This document shows, piece after piece, positions 7,875 to 17,820 of a stretch of DNA of 64,000 bases. This DNA comes from Clostridium akagii DSM 12554 (lineage in GTDB: Bacteria > Bacillota > Clostridia > Clostridiales > Clostridiaceae). Under the pieces are notes generated by a model. That model was not told the origin of the DNA and did not search any database. It saw only the letters and a list, made by a program, of their open reading frames with translations. Made by a program: the position numbers and the translations under genes. The stretch is from the NCBI RefSeq assembly GCF_000686725.1, contig NZ_JMLK01000008.1:248001-312000 (forward strand), written 5' to 3'. The first letter of the stretch is position 1. Every line of letters starts with the position of its first letter.

Positions 7875-8750
7875 TTATTTCTGTTCTCCGTCATAGGTTA
7901 ATATGGTTTTATACATATCTGGTCTTCTATCTCTAAATATTCCCCAAGAAGATCTTATGGTTTCGATTTTATCCAAATCCAGCTCATGAATTAAAACAGT
8001 TTCTTCTTCCCTAGTTGCTTCTTCTACTTTTTTACCAGTACAATCAGTTATAAATGAAGAACCGTAAAAAGTTAAACTTGAATCATCTATTGTTTCTTTT
8101 CCAGTCCTATTAGCTGCAACTACAGGAATCATATTTGCTGCTGAATGTCCTTGCATACACCTTTGCCAATGATCCCTTGAATCTATTGTGCTGTCTTGTG
8201 GTTCCGATCCTATGGCTGTGGGATAAAATATTATTTCAGCACCCATTAGAGCTAAACATCTTGCAGTTTCAGGATACCATTGATCCCAACATATACCTAT
8301 TCCTATTTTAGCATACTTTGTGTTCCATACCTTAAACCCTGTGTCACCAGGGTTAAAATAATATTTTTCCTCATACCCAGTTCCATCTGGAATATGTGTT
8401 TTTCTATATACTCCAAGTATAGTTCCATCTGCATTAATTACTGCAACTGAATTATATTTGGCCTTATTTTTTTTCTCAAAAAAGCTTATTGGCAATACTA
8501 TTTGAAGTTCTTTGGCTAATATTTTAAAGTGATTTATAGCCTTATTTTCCTCTAGAGTAGTAGCATAACTAAAAAACTCTGGTTTTTGCTTCTGACAAAA
8601 GTATAGGGTTTCAAATAGTTCTTGAATAAGAATAATTTGTGCTCCCTTTTCCGCTGCTTCTCTCACAAAACCTTCAGCCTTTTTTATGTTATCATCTAAA
8701 TTTTTTGTGCAACTCATTTGGATTGCGGCTACCTTAACTTTTCTCATCAT
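7875..8750 (-). CDS. aguB: N-carbamoylputrescine amidase
   Basis: Hydrolyses N-carbamoylputrescine to putrescine, CO2 and ammonia, the second step of arginine-decarboxylase-derived putrescine synthesis. It is a nitrilase-superfamily enzyme with the Glu-Lys-Cys triad visible: E44 (IQELFE), K117 (YRKTHIPDG) and C154 (GICWDQWYPE). The DQWYPE context and GTGYEEKYYF block are typical of AguB. The ATG at 8750 overlaps the aguA stop codon (ATGA) and is 9 nt from GGAGG, so the two are translationally coupled. About 291 residues, normal for the family. Confidence 0.95.
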   Translation of the reverse strand: MMRKVKVAAIQMSCTKNLDDNIKKAEGFVREAAEKGAQIILIQELFETLYFCQKQKPEFFSYATTLEENKAINHFKILAKELQIVLPISFFEKKNKAKYNSVAVINADGTILGVYRKTHIPDGTGYEEKYYFNPGDTGFKVWNTKYAKIGIGICWDQWYPETARCLALMGAEIIFYPTAIGSEPQDSTIDSRDHWQRCMQGHSAANMIPVVAANRTGKETIDDSSLTFYGSSFITDCTGKKVEEATREEETVLIHELDLDKIETIRSSWGIFRDRRPDMYKTILTYDGEQK

Positions 8751-9790
8751 AGCTTTGTTCCTCCGCAGATTTTTCCTAAAGGCATTTGCTGAGTTATGCA
8801 ATGAACATTTCCCCCACCTTTAATTATTGGTATACCGTCCACTGGTACTATTTTTCTATCTGGATACAATTTTTGTAGTACCCCTATAGCTTCATTATCA
8901 GTCTCTTTAGCGTCTTTTCCAAACACAGGAACAATAATGCCACCATCAACTGGGTAATAATTCAAATAGCTAAGTACAAGCCTTCTTCCCTTAAAAAATC
9001 TGACCGGTGGCTGTTGAATTTCTATAATCTGAAGTTTTCTTCCCTTAGCGTCATTACTGTCCTTTAATATATTTATATTATCTAATGTTCTTGCATAATT
9101 AGGATCATTTTTATCCCCGCATACTTGAGTAACTATAACTCCCGGCCTTGCAAAACACGCTACATTATCTACATGTCCATCCGTTTCATCTCCATAAAGT
9201 CCAGTTTTTAACCATATAATTTTTTGTATACCTAAATAATTTTTAAGCACCTCTGTTATTTCCTTCTTGCCTAGCTCTGGATTTCTGTTTTTGTTTAATA
9301 AACATTCCTCCGTTGTAACTAATGTGCCCTCTCCATCCACATGGATTGAACCACCTTCTAAAACAATAGGAGCATTAAAACTTTTTATATTAAAAACATC
9401 TAAAACCTTTTTTGCCATTTCATCATCTTTATCATAAGGATGATACTTATTTCCCCATGCATTAAAAATCCAATTTATGCCGGCTAATTCATTGTCTTTA
9501 TTTATTAAAAAAGTTGGACCATTATCTCTCATCCACGAATCATCATGTTCCATTGATAATATTTTTACCCTTTCTCGGCACATGTCATTTACTTCCTTAA
9601 CTAAACCTTCTTTTGCTATGATAACAACCTCTTCAAACTGAGAGATTGCCATTGCAATTTTAGCATAACCTATTTTTGCATCCATAATTCCATCTGGCCA
9701 CAAGCTTTCACGTGTCGGCCATTCCATAAAAGTTCTTCCTCTTTTTTCCCATTCCCCTGGCATTCTGAATCCCAATTCTATTGGTAACAT
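8747..9790 (-). CDS. aguA: Agmatine deiminase
   Basis: Converts agmatine to N-carbamoylputrescine and ammonia in the cytoplasm. A guanidino-group-modifying enzyme with conserved DDSWMRDNGPT (residues 83-93), GDETDGHVDN (200-209, catalytic His206) and GGGNVHCITQQ near the end (nucleophile Cys331). Length of 347 residues is normal. First gene of aguA-aguB; no agmatine/putrescine antiporter or transcarbamylase is nearby, so the pair fits putrescine biosynthesis better than fermentative agmatine use. Agmatine must come from an arginine decarboxylase elsewhere. Confidence 0.95.
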   Translation of the reverse strand: MLPIELGFRMPGEWEKRGRTFMEWPTRESLWPDGIMDAKIGYAKIAMAISQFEEVVIIAKEGLVKEVNDMCRERVKILSMEHDDSWMRDNGPTFLINKDNELAGINWIFNAWGNKYHPYDKDDEMAKKVLDVFNIKSFNAPIVLEGGSIHVDGEGTLVTTEECLLNKNRNPELGKKEITEVLKNYLGIQKIIWLKTGLYGDETDGHVDNVACFARPGVIVTQVCGDKNDPNYARTLDNINILKDSNDAKGRKLQIIEIQQPPVRFFKGRRLVLSYLNYYPVDGGIIVPVFGKDAKETDNEAIGVLQKLYPDRKIVPVDGIPIIKGGGNVHCITQQMPLGKICGGTKL

Positions 9791-9892
9791 ACTTCTACCC
9801 CCAATTCATTAACTATTTTTATTATATCAGCAATATTTATTATTTCAATACTAAACATTCATGAATGTATGTAAACTTACAATAAACTCTTT

Positions 9893-10519
9893 TTATCTTT
9901 TAATTATCGAACTTATAAAAAAATCAATTAACTGCTTATACTTTTGTCTAAGAGGATATATTTCATTGTTCATAAGCCACGTATCTTCAATACCATTTAA
10001 AAAACTTAGTATGGCCATTACTATAACGCTTTCATCAACATCTGATCTTATTTTTCCCCCAGCTACTCCTCTTTCTACAAGCCTTGTAATTTCTGTTTTT
10101 ATTAAGATATCCATCTCTTGCTGTACTTCAAGTACTATGCTCAGTTCTGTTTTTACTTCAGTCTTATATCTTATTATTTCTAAAAAATTTCTCACATCTT
10201 TATCTTTTATAATAATATAAAGATAATTATACATGTATTCAATAAGTTCTTGGAGAGGATCCTCCCCGTGAGTAATTGATGATAATAATGCCTCATATAT
10301 ATTATTATAAAAATATTCTTTTAGGAGCTTTGTATAAAGCTCCTGCTTATTTTCAAAATTCCAGTATATTGCCCCTCTTGAAACACCCGCTCCACCAGCA
10401 ATGTCTTCAAGACTAGTTTTAGAATATCCTTTTTCTCCAAATATCTTTAAAGCAGAAATGAAAATTAACTTTTTTGTCTCTTCAGCTTTCGCCTTTGTCC
10501 TCTTTATTATAAACACCAC
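9893..10519 (-). CDS. TetR/AcrR-family transcriptional regulator
   Basis: A dimeric repressor with an N-terminal helix-turn-helix (TKAKAEETKKLIFISALKIF, then TSLEDIAGGAGVSRGAIYWNFENKQELY) in the AcrR style and an all-helical ligand domain of about 150 residues. The ligand is unknown. It overlaps the end of the aminotransferase gene by about 35 bp and is co-directional, so it is likely co-transcribed with it. The start is uncertain: I give a GTG at 10519, but the best-spaced codon behind AAAGGTGG (10516-10523) is an ATA at 10507, which yields a typical M-K-R-T-K-A-type start. Confidence 0.87.
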   Translation of the reverse strand: MVFIIKRTKAKAEETKKLIFISALKIFGEKGYSKTSLEDIAGGAGVSRGAIYWNFENKQELYTKLLKEYFYNNIYEALLSSITHGEDPLQELIEYMYNYLYIIIKDKDVRNFLEIIRYKTEVKTELSIVLEVQQEMDILIKTEITRLVERGVAGGKIRSDVDESVIVMAILSFLNGIEDTWLMNNEIYPLRQKYKQLIDFFISSIIKR

Positions 10520-11681
10520 CTTTAGGCATCTTTTCTCTAAGGGTACCAAGCCTTTTTATTGCTTCAATAAGTGTATCATCTTTTTTAGCAAAATGAAATC
10601 TTATGAAATTATTTATATCTTCTCTAAAAAAGCTTGAACCAGGAACTGCTGCTACACCAACTTCTTTTGCCAGCCACTCACAAAATTCTGTATCACTACC
10701 ATTTGTAAATTCTGAAATATCTACCATTACATAATATGCTCCTTGAGGTTTTGTATATTTAAGCCCTGCGTCATCAAGTCCCTTAAGAAATAAATCTCGT
10801 TTTCTAGTATATAATTCCCTAAGTTCTTCATAATAGGAATCTGGCAGAGCAAGTCCTGGAAGTACTGCTGCCTGAAGTGGTGCCGCTGCACCAACTGTTA
10901 AAAAGTCATGTACCTTTTTAGCATTATCTATTATATTTTCAGGTGCAATAATGTATCCAAGTCTCCATCCAGTTATAGCATAAGTTTTTGATAATGAGCT
11001 ACAAGAAATTGTCCTTTCAAACATTCCTGGAAGCGATGCCATGTATATATGCTCAAAGGGCTTCATTACTATGTGCTCATAAACTTCATCTGTAATTACA
11101 AAAGTGTCATACTCCTTAGCTAAATCAGCTATAAACAAAAGCTCGTCTTTGGAAAATACCTTTCCCGTTGGATTTGAAGGATTACATAATATAAGTGCCT
11201 TTGGTTTTTGCTTAAAGGCATTAATTAGTTCCTGTTTATCAAACTCAAAGCTTGGTGGTTTTAAAGGAACATATATAGGTTCTGCTCCTGAAAGAATGGC
11301 ATCTGCACCATAATTTTCATAAAAAGGTGAAAATACTATTACCTTATCCTTAGGATTACAAACCGTCATCATTGCTACCATCATAGCCTCAGTACTTCCG
11401 CATGTGACAACTATCTCTTTGTCTGGATCTATAGAAATTCCCATGAATTTTTTCTGTTTTTTTACAAGGGCTTCCCTTAACTTTTCAGAACCCCAAGTTA
11501 TTTCATATTGATGAGGTCCTGAATCTGCTATTTTTTTTAATTCTTCCGTAATTTCCTTTGGTGGATCAAAATCAGGAAATCCTTGGGATAAATTTATAGC
11601 ACCATATTTGTTTGCTATTCTAGTCATTTTTCTAATTACTGATTCTGTAAAACCACTTAATCTACTACTTATTTGTGGCAT
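10482..11681 (-). CDS. PLP-dependent class I/II aminotransferase, probably methionine/aromatic type
   Basis: A fold-type I aminotransferase of about 399 residues. Visible are INLSQGFPDFDPP near the N-terminus (kynurenine/methionine aminotransferase subgroup), LCNPSNPTG, TDEVYEH and SSLSKTYAITGWRLGY with the PLP-binding lysine, and FIRFHFAKKDD near the end. This subgroup transaminates methionine, glutamine and aromatic amino acids with 2-oxoacids. The metNI transporter genes directly upstream on the same strand support a role in methionine uptake and use. I start at the third ATG (11681), 10 nt from AAAGGA. The 3' end overlaps the TetR gene. Confidence 0.87.
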   Translation of the reverse strand: MPQISSRLSGFTESVIRKMTRIANKYGAINLSQGFPDFDPPKEITEELKKIADSGPHQYEITWGSEKLREALVKKQKKFMGISIDPDKEIVVTCGSTEAMMVAMMTVCNPKDKVIVFSPFYENYGADAILSGAEPIYVPLKPPSFEFDKQELINAFKQKPKALILCNPSNPTGKVFSKDELLFIADLAKEYDTFVITDEVYEHIVMKPFEHIYMASLPGMFERTISCSSLSKTYAITGWRLGYIIAPENIIDNAKKVHDFLTVGAAAPLQAAVLPGLALPDSYYEELRELYTRKRDLFLKGLDDAGLKYTKPQGAYYVMVDISEFTNGSDTEFCEWLAKEVGVAAVPGSSFFREDINNFIRFHFAKKDDTLIEAIKRLGTLREKMPKGGVYNKEDKGES

Positions 11682-11764
11682 AATTATCATTTCCTTTCTT
11701 ATTATATTTTAGGTATATAAAAAAATAACAAGTTGGCATTCTAGTCTATTGTGTTTTTTATAAT

Positions 11765-12445
11765 TTAATGACTTAGCCTTTTCATGAAAAATTCTCCAAT
11801 GAATTGGACTAGATTGACAATTATAAGAAGAATTATTATTGTAACAACCATAATGTCTGTTTTGAAATATTGATAACCATAACGGATTGCAAAATCTCCA
11901 AGTCCGCCTCCACCAACAGTACCTGCTATAGCTGAATATCCTATTAGATTTATTACTGCAATTGTAAGTGCATAAATAACTCCAGGAAGTCCTTCTGCAA
12001 TAAGTACTCTAAATATAATTTCAAGTGGGCTAGATCCCATAGATTTTGCCGCTTCTATAACTCCACTATCAACCTCAAGAAGTGTTGATTCAATCTGTCT
12101 TGCAATAAAGGGCGCTACCGCAAAAGTCAATGGAACTATTGCTCCAATTGTTCCAATGGTAGTTCCAACAATAGCTCTGGTGACAGGGCTAATTGCAGTA
12201 AGAAGTATTACAAATGGTATTGCTCTTAAAATATTAACTACGCTGCCAAGTACAGTGTAAAAGGGTTTATTTTCAAGGAGTCCACCCTTTCTTGTTACTA
12301 CTAATGCTATTCCAGCTGGTATACCTATAATGGCTCCTATAATTCCAGATACTCCAACCATATAAAGTGTATCAATTAAGGCTTGCACCAATTGATCATA
12401 GTATGCAAACACATTAGGCATCAATTGATTTAGAAAACTAAGCAT
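11765..12445 (-). CDS. metI: Methionine ABC transporter permease
   Basis: Inner-membrane subunit of the MetNIQ importer for L- and D-methionine. About 227 residues with five or six hydrophobic segments and the EAA loop EAAKSMGSSPLEIIFRV that docks on the ATPase; the GYSAIAGTVGGGGLGDFAIRYGY block is diagnostic of MetI. Start ATG at 12445 is 9 nt from GGAGG and lies inside the last codons of metN, so the two are coupled. No metQ substrate-binding lipoprotein gene follows; it must be encoded elsewhere. Confidence 0.93.
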   Translation of the reverse strand: MLSFLNQLMPNVFAYYDQLVQALIDTLYMVGVSGIIGAIIGIPAGIALVVTRKGGLLENKPFYTVLGSVVNILRAIPFVILLTAISPVTRAIVGTTIGTIGAIVPLTFAVAPFIARQIESTLLEVDSGVIEAAKSMGSSPLEIIFRVLIAEGLPGVIYALTIAVINLIGYSAIAGTVGGGGLGDFAIRYGYQYFKTDIMVVTIIILLIIVNLVQFIGEFFMKRLSH

Positions 12446-13472
12446 TTTCAATCACCTCCACGTTGATATTGCTTTTCTTTAGAAATTCTACAGCATCATT
12501 TATACTCTTCTCTTCACCATTTAATCTTACAATTAAATTACCAAAAGAAACCCCTTGTATAAATTCAATATTCCCAAATAAAATATTAGCTAGCACTCCA
12601 TATTTAATTGATATTTTTGATATAAAAGCCTGGGTTGTATTTTCACCAATATAGGATATCTTAATAGTAAGCTGTGAGCCATCTTTTATTTTATTGAATT
12701 GCTCAGACTCCAAAACATCATTAATTTTATCAGAATGCATAGTGCTGGATATAAATTCTTTTGTTATATTTGCCTTAGGGCTGGAGAAAATATCAATAGT
12801 GCTTCCGACTTCTACAATCTCACCACTTTCCATTACTGCAACTCTATTGCATATATCCTTTATTACTTCCATTTGGTGAGTTATTATAACTATAGTAAGG
12901 TTAAGTTTTTTATTTATATCCTTTAAAAGATTTAATATTGCGCTGGTATTTTGTGGATCTAAGGCTGAAGTTGCTTCATCACATAGAAGAACTTCTGGAT
13001 CATTTGCTAGTGCCCTGGCTATGCCCACTCTCTGCTTTTGACCTCCACTTAGCTGTGATGGATATACATAAGCTTTTTCCTTGATCCCCACTATATCCAA
13101 AAGTTTTGAAACCTTATCCTTTATCTCATCTTTTGAAAATCCTTTCCCCTTCAGTGGATATGCCACATTACTAAATACATTTCTACTATTCATAAGATTA
13201 AAATGCTGAAATATCATCCCAATCTTTTGCCTGCTTTTCCTTAAATCCTTTGTAGCTAATGTATTTAAATCAATATCATTAACAATTACTTTTCCACTAT
13301 CAGGTTTTTCCAATAAATTAATACATCTTACCAATGTGCTTTTCCCAGCACCACTGTATCCAATTATTCCGAACACATCTCCACTTTCAATTTTAAGGTT
13401 TATGTCCTTCAAAGCATTCACAGTTGTTTTCTTGGTTTTGTATGTTTTATTTATATTTTCTAATGTAATCAT
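12438..13472 (-). CDS. metN: Methionine ABC transporter ATP-binding protein
   Basis: ATPase of the MetNIQ methionine importer. Walker A GYSGAGKST (38-46), signature LSGGQKQR (141-148) and Walker B VLLCDEA (161-167) are intact. Residues about 265-340 form the C-terminal NIL/ACT-like domain that binds methionine and causes trans-inhibition, so transport is feedback-controlled. 344 residues is the family norm. First gene of metN-metI, with the aminotransferase and TetR genes downstream. No S-box SAM riboswitch is visible in the short 5' region; a 13-bp palindrome is. Confidence 0.95.
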   Translation of the reverse strand: MITLENINKTYKTKKTTVNALKDINLKIESGDVFGIIGYSGAGKSTLVRCINLLEKPDSGKVIVNDIDLNTLATKDLRKSRQKIGMIFQHFNLMNSRNVFSNVAYPLKGKGFSKDEIKDKVSKLLDIVGIKEKAYVYPSQLSGGQKQRVGIARALANDPEVLLCDEATSALDPQNTSAILNLLKDINKKLNLTIVIITHQMEVIKDICNRVAVMESGEIVEVGSTIDIFSSPKANITKEFISSTMHSDKINDVLESEQFNKIKDGSQLTIKISYIGENTTQAFISKISIKYGVLANILFGNIEFIQGVSFGNLIVRLNGEEKSINDAVEFLKKSNINVEVIENA

Positions 13473-13516
13473 AGTATCCCTCCTCTTATATTCCGGAAAT
13501 TATGCTTAAAATAAAA

Positions 13517-13529
13517 TGTACTTAGTACA
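13517..13529 (-). promoter_or_regulatory. Small palindrome upstream of metN
   Basis: TGTACT-T-AGTACA, a 13-bp dyad about 45 bp before the metN start and just past the upstream terminator. A possible operator; the regulator is unknown. Confidence 0.4.
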
Positions 13530-13542
13530 CTTTAGCCTTTAT

Positions 13543-13581
13543 AAAACAAAAAACCCTTTAGTTAATAGGGTTTTTTGTTTT
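13543..13581. terminator. Strong intrinsic terminator
   Basis: Perfect 15-bp arms 13543-13557 (AAAACAAAAAACCCT) and 13567-13581, with T-rich tracts on both strands. It ends the SEC-C gene and insulates metNI. Confidence 0.9.
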
Positions 13582-13595
13582 ATTGTCTTATCGTC

Positions 13596-14096
13596 TTAGT
13601 TTTTACCACAGCAATGCTTATATTTTTTACCGCTACCACAAGGACAAGGATCATTCCTACCTGTCTTAACTTTGTTTATAACAGTTTTAGAATTTTTCCA
13701 TTCATTATGTATTTCTCTTCTTTTTTCCTTTGAGAAAATTCCTTCCCATTGTGGCAGTTCATATAAATAATCGGCCTTGGCATCAAGCATGTTGAAATAT
13801 AATTTTTCAAGGTTAACTTTTAACTCGATTTCATCATCCTTAGTAACATTTTCTAAATCCATGACTTCTACTAAACTCTCATTTATTCCATCTAGGAAAC
13901 CCATAAAAAATACTACTGTAGTATCATACTCTACTGCCAAATCTTCAATTTTTCCCTTTACGTTACTTTTGTGATTACCTAAAAGTTTAGTGTATATTCT
14001 TTTTTCTATAGCACCGTACTCTTCCCAAAAAGCAGCTTCGCCTTTATTTTTAACGTAATCTACTACCATATCGGTCCAATCTTTATATAAGCTCAT
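13596..14096 (-). CDS. SEC-C motif protein
   Basis: A 166-residue cytoplasmic protein ending in a clear SEC-C zinc-binding motif ([19 protein letters not shown]), the module first seen at the C-terminus of SecA and in many small proteins that contact nucleic acids or the ribosome. The rest is helical and acidic (residues about 1-140), with no other motif known to me. AAAGGAG supports the start. It is downstream of the GerMN lipoprotein on the same strand and ends at a strong terminator. Function unknown beyond metal binding. Confidence 0.85.
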   Translation of the reverse strand: MSLYKDWTDMVVDYVKNKGEAAFWEEYGAIEKRIYTKLLGNHKSNVKGKIEDLAVEYDTTVVFFMGFLDGINESLVEVMDLENVTKDDEIELKVNLEKLYFNMLDAKADYLYELPQWEGIFSKEKRREIHNEWKNSKTVINKVKTGRNDPCPCGSGKKYKHCCGKN

Positions 14097-14118
14097 TTTC
14101 TTCTCCTTTAAATACCAA

Positions 14119-14685
14119 TTATTTATTTATTTTTTTAAGTATGCTATTTATGTCTAATGGCTTAGATATGTCATAATTCCCACCCAAGGTTTCTACATCT
14201 TTATTCTCTACCTGGATTTTAACTTTTATTATGTAAGATAACTGAGTCAGTGATGTTACAATGCTCTCTAGAGTAGCCTGCTCTTTCACCGGCGTCATAG
14301 ATACCTGCGCTTCTTTACTGAAATTTACATAAGCAATACTATTGTTAATTGAAAAACTAAGTAATCTTGTATTTTGTGGTAATATTGGCTTGTAACCACT
14401 TTGCTGCGATGGTCCCTTAATAAGCTCACTTACAATTAGTTCCCCAATCAATTCTTGTTTTTGAATTAATCTTTCGTCTTTACCTATTTTAGCATTATTT
14501 TCATCTTGAGACGCATCAAAATACAAGTCCAAATCAATTGCTTGACCTTTTTCCTTGTATAATTTCACATTATCAACTTGAGCATCGGAACTACTTTTTA
14601 AAGAATCGCTACCTTTACAGGAACCTAACATCATACTAGAACACACAATCAAAATAACAATACAAGAAATTTTAGTTTTTTTCAT
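14119..14685 (-). CDS. Lipoprotein with GerMN domain
   Basis: Residues 1-23 are a lipoprotein signal (lipobox LGSC, lipidated Cys23). Residues about 40-185 form a single GerMN domain: [41 protein letters not shown] and [12 protein letters not shown] are its recurring blocks. GerMN proteins in spore-formers (GerM in Bacillus) work outside the membrane in sporulation and germination, probably at peptidoglycan. B. subtilis GerM has two copies; this has one. It is followed closely by the SEC-C gene and preceded by walJ on the same strand. Confidence 0.85.
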   Translation of the reverse strand: MKKTKISCIVILIVCSSMMLGSCKGSDSLKSSSDAQVDNVKLYKEKGQAIDLDLYFDASQDENNAKIGKDERLIQKQELIGELIVSELIKGPSQQSGYKPILPQNTRLLSFSINNSIAYVNFSKEAQVSMTPVKEQATLESIVTSLTQLSYIIKVKIQVENKDVETLGGNYDISKPLDINSILKKINK

Positions 14686-14709
14686 AAGATCTATCCCCTT
14701 ATAAAAAGG

Positions 14710-15495
14710 CTAAATATCAAGATATACACTTGGCATATCTCTCTTTGCCATAGTTACCACTATATCTTTTTCCGTGCTTATTCCATTTTCATTTAGCACA
14801 TTTACTACTGTTTTAAGTGCCAAATCCGGGTAATTATTTGTTTTACTTAAATGGCCCAATGCAATTATTTTCTTTTTACCACCCATTATTTCCACAATTG
14901 CTTTTCCACAATCTTCATTTGATAGATGACCAACATCACTAAGTATTCTTCGCTTTAAATTATAAGGATATGGACCAAATTTCAGCATTTCCACATCATG
15001 ATTGCTTTCTAATAGTATTACATCCGCATCCATTAATGCCGCTTTAACTTCTTCTGAAAAATAACCTAAATCTGTAGCTACACATACTTTTTTATTTTTA
15101 CATACTACAGAATAACCTGCTGGCATTACTGCATCATGAGATATTCTATATCCAGTCACTTCTAAATCTCTTATGCTAACGGTCTTTTCATCAATGATTT
15201 TTATATTATGTTCTTTTATTTGTCCAATGCTTGCTAGCATACTATTCCATGTAGGTTCATTGGCATAGATTGGTATGTCGTATTTTCTCGAAAGAACACC
15301 AACCCCTTTAACATGGTCTATGTGTTCATGGGTTACAAATATTCCGTCAATTTCTTTTGGATTTTCTCCAATTTCAGACAATGCACTCTCAATATGCTTC
15401 CCTGGCAGTCCAGCATCAACAAGTATTTTTGAATTTTCAGATGCTATAAATATACTATTTCCACTACTTCCACTATACAGTGAACAAAATTTCAT
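14710..15495 (-). CDS. walJ: MBL-fold hydrolase of the WalJ/YycJ family
   Basis: A 261-residue metallo-beta-lactamase-fold enzyme. The metal site THEHIDH (55-61), LYSGSSGNS at the start, LLESNHD and GHLS near residues 165-230 match WalJ (YycJ), a putative 5'-3' exonuclease that in Firmicutes influences coordination of DNA replication and cell division and often lies with the WalRK genes. Here it sits between murA and a GerMN lipoprotein instead. GGAGA 7 nt before the ATG supports the start. Confidence 0.9.
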   Translation of the reverse strand: MKFCSLYSGSSGNSIFIASENSKILVDAGLPGKHIESALSEIGENPKEIDGIFVTHEHIDHVKGVGVLSRKYDIPIYANEPTWNSMLASIGQIKEHNIKIIDEKTVSIRDLEVTGYRISHDAVMPAGYSVVCKNKKVCVATDLGYFSEEVKAALMDADVILLESNHDVEMLKFGPYPYNLKRRILSDVGHLSNEDCGKAIVEIMGGKKKIIALGHLSKTNNYPDLALKTVVNVLNENGISTEKDIVVTMAKRDMPSVYLDI

Positions 15496-15550
15496 ACTTA
15501 TCTCCTCTACCCTATGAGTTTAGGTATCTAGCATACTGACTAGTTATTTT

Positions 15551-16816
15551 TTACTCAGCTATCTCTCTTCTTATATCTGCCCCGAGAGCTCTAAATTTAT
15601 TCTCGATATGAGGGTATCCTCTATCAATATGTTCAATGGAAGAAACCTCAGTTGTTCCCTCTGCTAAAAGTCCTGCAATTACCATGCCAGCTCCTGCTCT
15701 TAAATCCGTAGCTTTTACTATAGCTCCTGTTAGCTTAGAAACCCCATCAATTATTGCAACTCTTCCTTCAACCTTTACACATGCTCCCATTTTTTTGAGT
15801 TCATCCACATGTTTAAATCTACTTTCCCATATACTTTCATTTATTATGCTTCTTCCTTCAGCTACACATAATACAGTGCTCATTGGTTGCTGAACATCTG
15901 TTGGAAATCCTGGGTATGGAAGAGTTTTTATATTTACACCTTTTAATTTTCCGTTTGATTTCACTGTTACTGAGTCGTCTTGTTCTGTAACAACTGCGCC
16001 CATCTCTATTAATTTTGCAGATATTGATTCTAAATGTTTAGGTATAACATTGTTAACTGTAACCTCTCCGCCGCAAGCTGCTGCTGCTATCATAAATGTA
16101 CCAGCTTCAATTTGATCTGGAATTACACTATAACTACATCCTGTAAGTTTTTCCACTCCTGTTATCCTTATAACATCTGTACCTGCACCTTTTACATTGG
16201 CACCCATTGTATTTAAAAAATTAGCAACATCCACTATATGTGGTTCCTTGGCCGCATTTTCAAGTACTGTTGTTCCTTCTGCCAGTGTTGCTGCAAGCAT
16301 AACATTTATTGTGGCACCTACACTTACAACATCAAAATATATATTTGTGCCAATAAGTCTGTCAGCTTCTACAATAATTACTCCATGTTCTATTTTCACC
16401 CTAGCTCCTAATGCTTCAAACCCTTTAATATGTTGATCAATAGGCCTAACACCAATAGGACAGCCTCCAGGAAGATCCACTCTTGCCGTTTTGAATCGTC
16501 CTAGCAAAGCTCCAATCAAATAGTATGAAGCTCTCATATTCCTCACATCATCAGTATTAGCAGTAAAACTTACTAGATTAGTACTATCAATAGTAATAGT
16601 GTCATTAACTCTAGTAATTTTACAACCAAGACTCTCCATAATTCTTTCTTCGCACTGGATATCTTCTATTTCAGGTATATTATCAATAACACATATATTT
16701 TCACTTGCCATAATTGCAGCAGGCAAAATTGCCACTGCAGCGTTCTTTGCTCCGCCTATATCAACACTTCCATAAAGTTCTTTACCACCATTTATAACTA
16801 ACTTGTCCATCCGCAT
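15551..16816 (-). CDS. murA: UDP-N-acetylglucosamine 1-carboxyvinyltransferase
   Basis: Transfers enolpyruvate from PEP to UDP-GlcNAc, the first committed step of peptidoglycan synthesis. The fosfomycin-target cysteine is present in [13 protein letters not shown] (about residue 119), with GGAKNAA near residue 21 binding substrate and the inside-out alpha/beta barrel repeats ([29 protein letters not shown]). About 422 residues, normal. Several in-frame starts cluster at 16810-16828; the ATG at 16816 has the best spacing from AGTGAGG. Clostridia usually carry two paralogues (murA/murZ) and I cannot tell which this is. It is the first gene of the run walJ-gerMN-SEC-C. Confidence 0.93.
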   Translation of the reverse strand: MRMDKLVINGGKELYGSVDIGGAKNAAVAILPAAIMASENICVIDNIPEIEDIQCEERIMESLGCKITRVNDTITIDSTNLVSFTANTDDVRNMRASYYLIGALLGRFKTARVDLPGGCPIGVRPIDQHIKGFEALGARVKIEHGVIIVEADRLIGTNIYFDVVSVGATINVMLAATLAEGTTVLENAAKEPHIVDVANFLNTMGANVKGAGTDVIRITGVEKLTGCSYSVIPDQIEAGTFMIAAAACGGEVTVNNVIPKHLESISAKLIEMGAVVTEQDDSVTVKSNGKLKGVNIKTLPYPGFPTDVQQPMSTVLCVAEGRSIINESIWESRFKHVDELKKMGACVKVEGRVAIIDGVSKLTGAIVKATDLRAGAGMVIAGLLAEGTTEVSSIEHIDRGYPHIENKFRALGADIRREIAE

Positions 16817-17171
16817 ATCCATCCTCACTATATTTATATATAAATTTCACATAATTTCGATTTTAACCAACTACAAATTTTACTGCAAGGTAACACTGTA
16901 TTTATTTTTTAAAATAACTACGAGTTATATTATAACATAATTATAATTTTTTTTATATTAAATTTGAAATATAGTGCTTATTTTATGCCATTTCACCATG
17001 TTATTTATACTCTATGTAAAAGTGTTTCACTTTACCCCCTCAAAGTTTCCATTTTATTAGGTATATCATAACATTTCATCCAATTATCTTGAATAATAAC
17101 TTTGTTTATGTGTTATAATTGTTCTGTGATATACGATTTATATCTTCAAATTATTGGTATGGAGGATTATG
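16817..17171. other. AT-rich divergent intergenic region
   Basis: Holds the divergent promoters of murA and of the 2H phosphoesterase. A TATAAT at 17114-17119 is a plausible -10 for the rightward gene. I see no hairpin, riboswitch or coding remnant. Confidence 0.45.
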
Positions 17172-17720
17172 ATGAAATATTATTTGGTAGCATTATTTGA
17201 TAAAGATTCTTATTCATTTGTTGAAAACATACAAAAAGATATTTGCAAAAAATATAAATTATACAAAAGGTTACCCGTGCTCCATATAACACTGGAGGTT
17301 ATAGATGATCCTAACTTGGATGAACTTGACAAAATAATACTTGAATTAATTAAACCCTATAAAAAATTTAAAGTTGATATTAATGGAGTCATATGTTTTG
17401 AACCTCCATATAAATCAGTAAATTTAAAAGTTGAAAATAAAGGCTACATAATAAAGATTGCGAAAAAATTTAATGATAAACTTAAATCACTAAATTATAA
17501 TGTTAGACAAAATATTGATAACTGGGATTTACATGTTTCTTTAGCAAATACAAATTATGCAAGTAGAAAATGGTCCGCTGAAGAATACAGAATAGCCTGC
17601 GAAACTACAAAATCCTTAGATCCTCAAAAAATGGCTAGAATTGATAGAATTGAACTTTGGAAACCAGTTAATAATAAAAAAACTATGACAGTTAAAAGTT
17701 ATTCTCTAAAAGAATACTAA
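17172..17720 (+). CDS. 2H phosphoesterase (LigT / 2'-5' RNA ligase-like)
   Basis: Two HxT/S motifs, LHITLE (about residue 38) and LHVSLA (about residue 125), spaced as in the 2H superfamily (RNA 2',3'-cyclic phosphodiesterases, so-called 2'-5' RNA ligases and cyclic phosphodiesterases). About 182 residues, cytoplasmic. The substrate is unknown; family members act on 2',3'-cyclic phosphates of RNA or ADP-ribose derivatives. The ATG at 17172 is chosen for its 6-nt spacing from GGAGG (17161-17165). It is a single gene followed by the T-box leader. Confidence 0.85.
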   Translation: MKYYLVALFDKDSYSFVENIQKDICKKYKLYKRLPVLHITLEVIDDPNLDELDKIILELIKPYKKFKVDINGVICFEPPYKSVNLKVENKGYIIKIAKKFNDKLKSLNYNVRQNIDNWDLHVSLANTNYASRKWSAEEYRIACETTKSLDPQKMARIDRIELWKPVNNKKTMTVKSYSLKEY

Positions 17721-17820
17721 TCTTTTAATTTAGGAATCAAACTGCAATTTTAACTTTATTTGTATTGACATGAGTTTTTATAAATAGTATATTAAACAGT
17801 AAGTTAAATATTTATATAAA

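Noticed and set aside
12463-12926. Plus-strand ORFs opposite metN and similar antisense frames over other genes
   Set aside because: They are shadows of well-supported genes, with no ribosome sites and no family resemblance.
13473-13545. Possible S-box SAM riboswitch before metN
   Set aside because: The region is only about 70 bp and has none of the conserved S-box helices or motifs.
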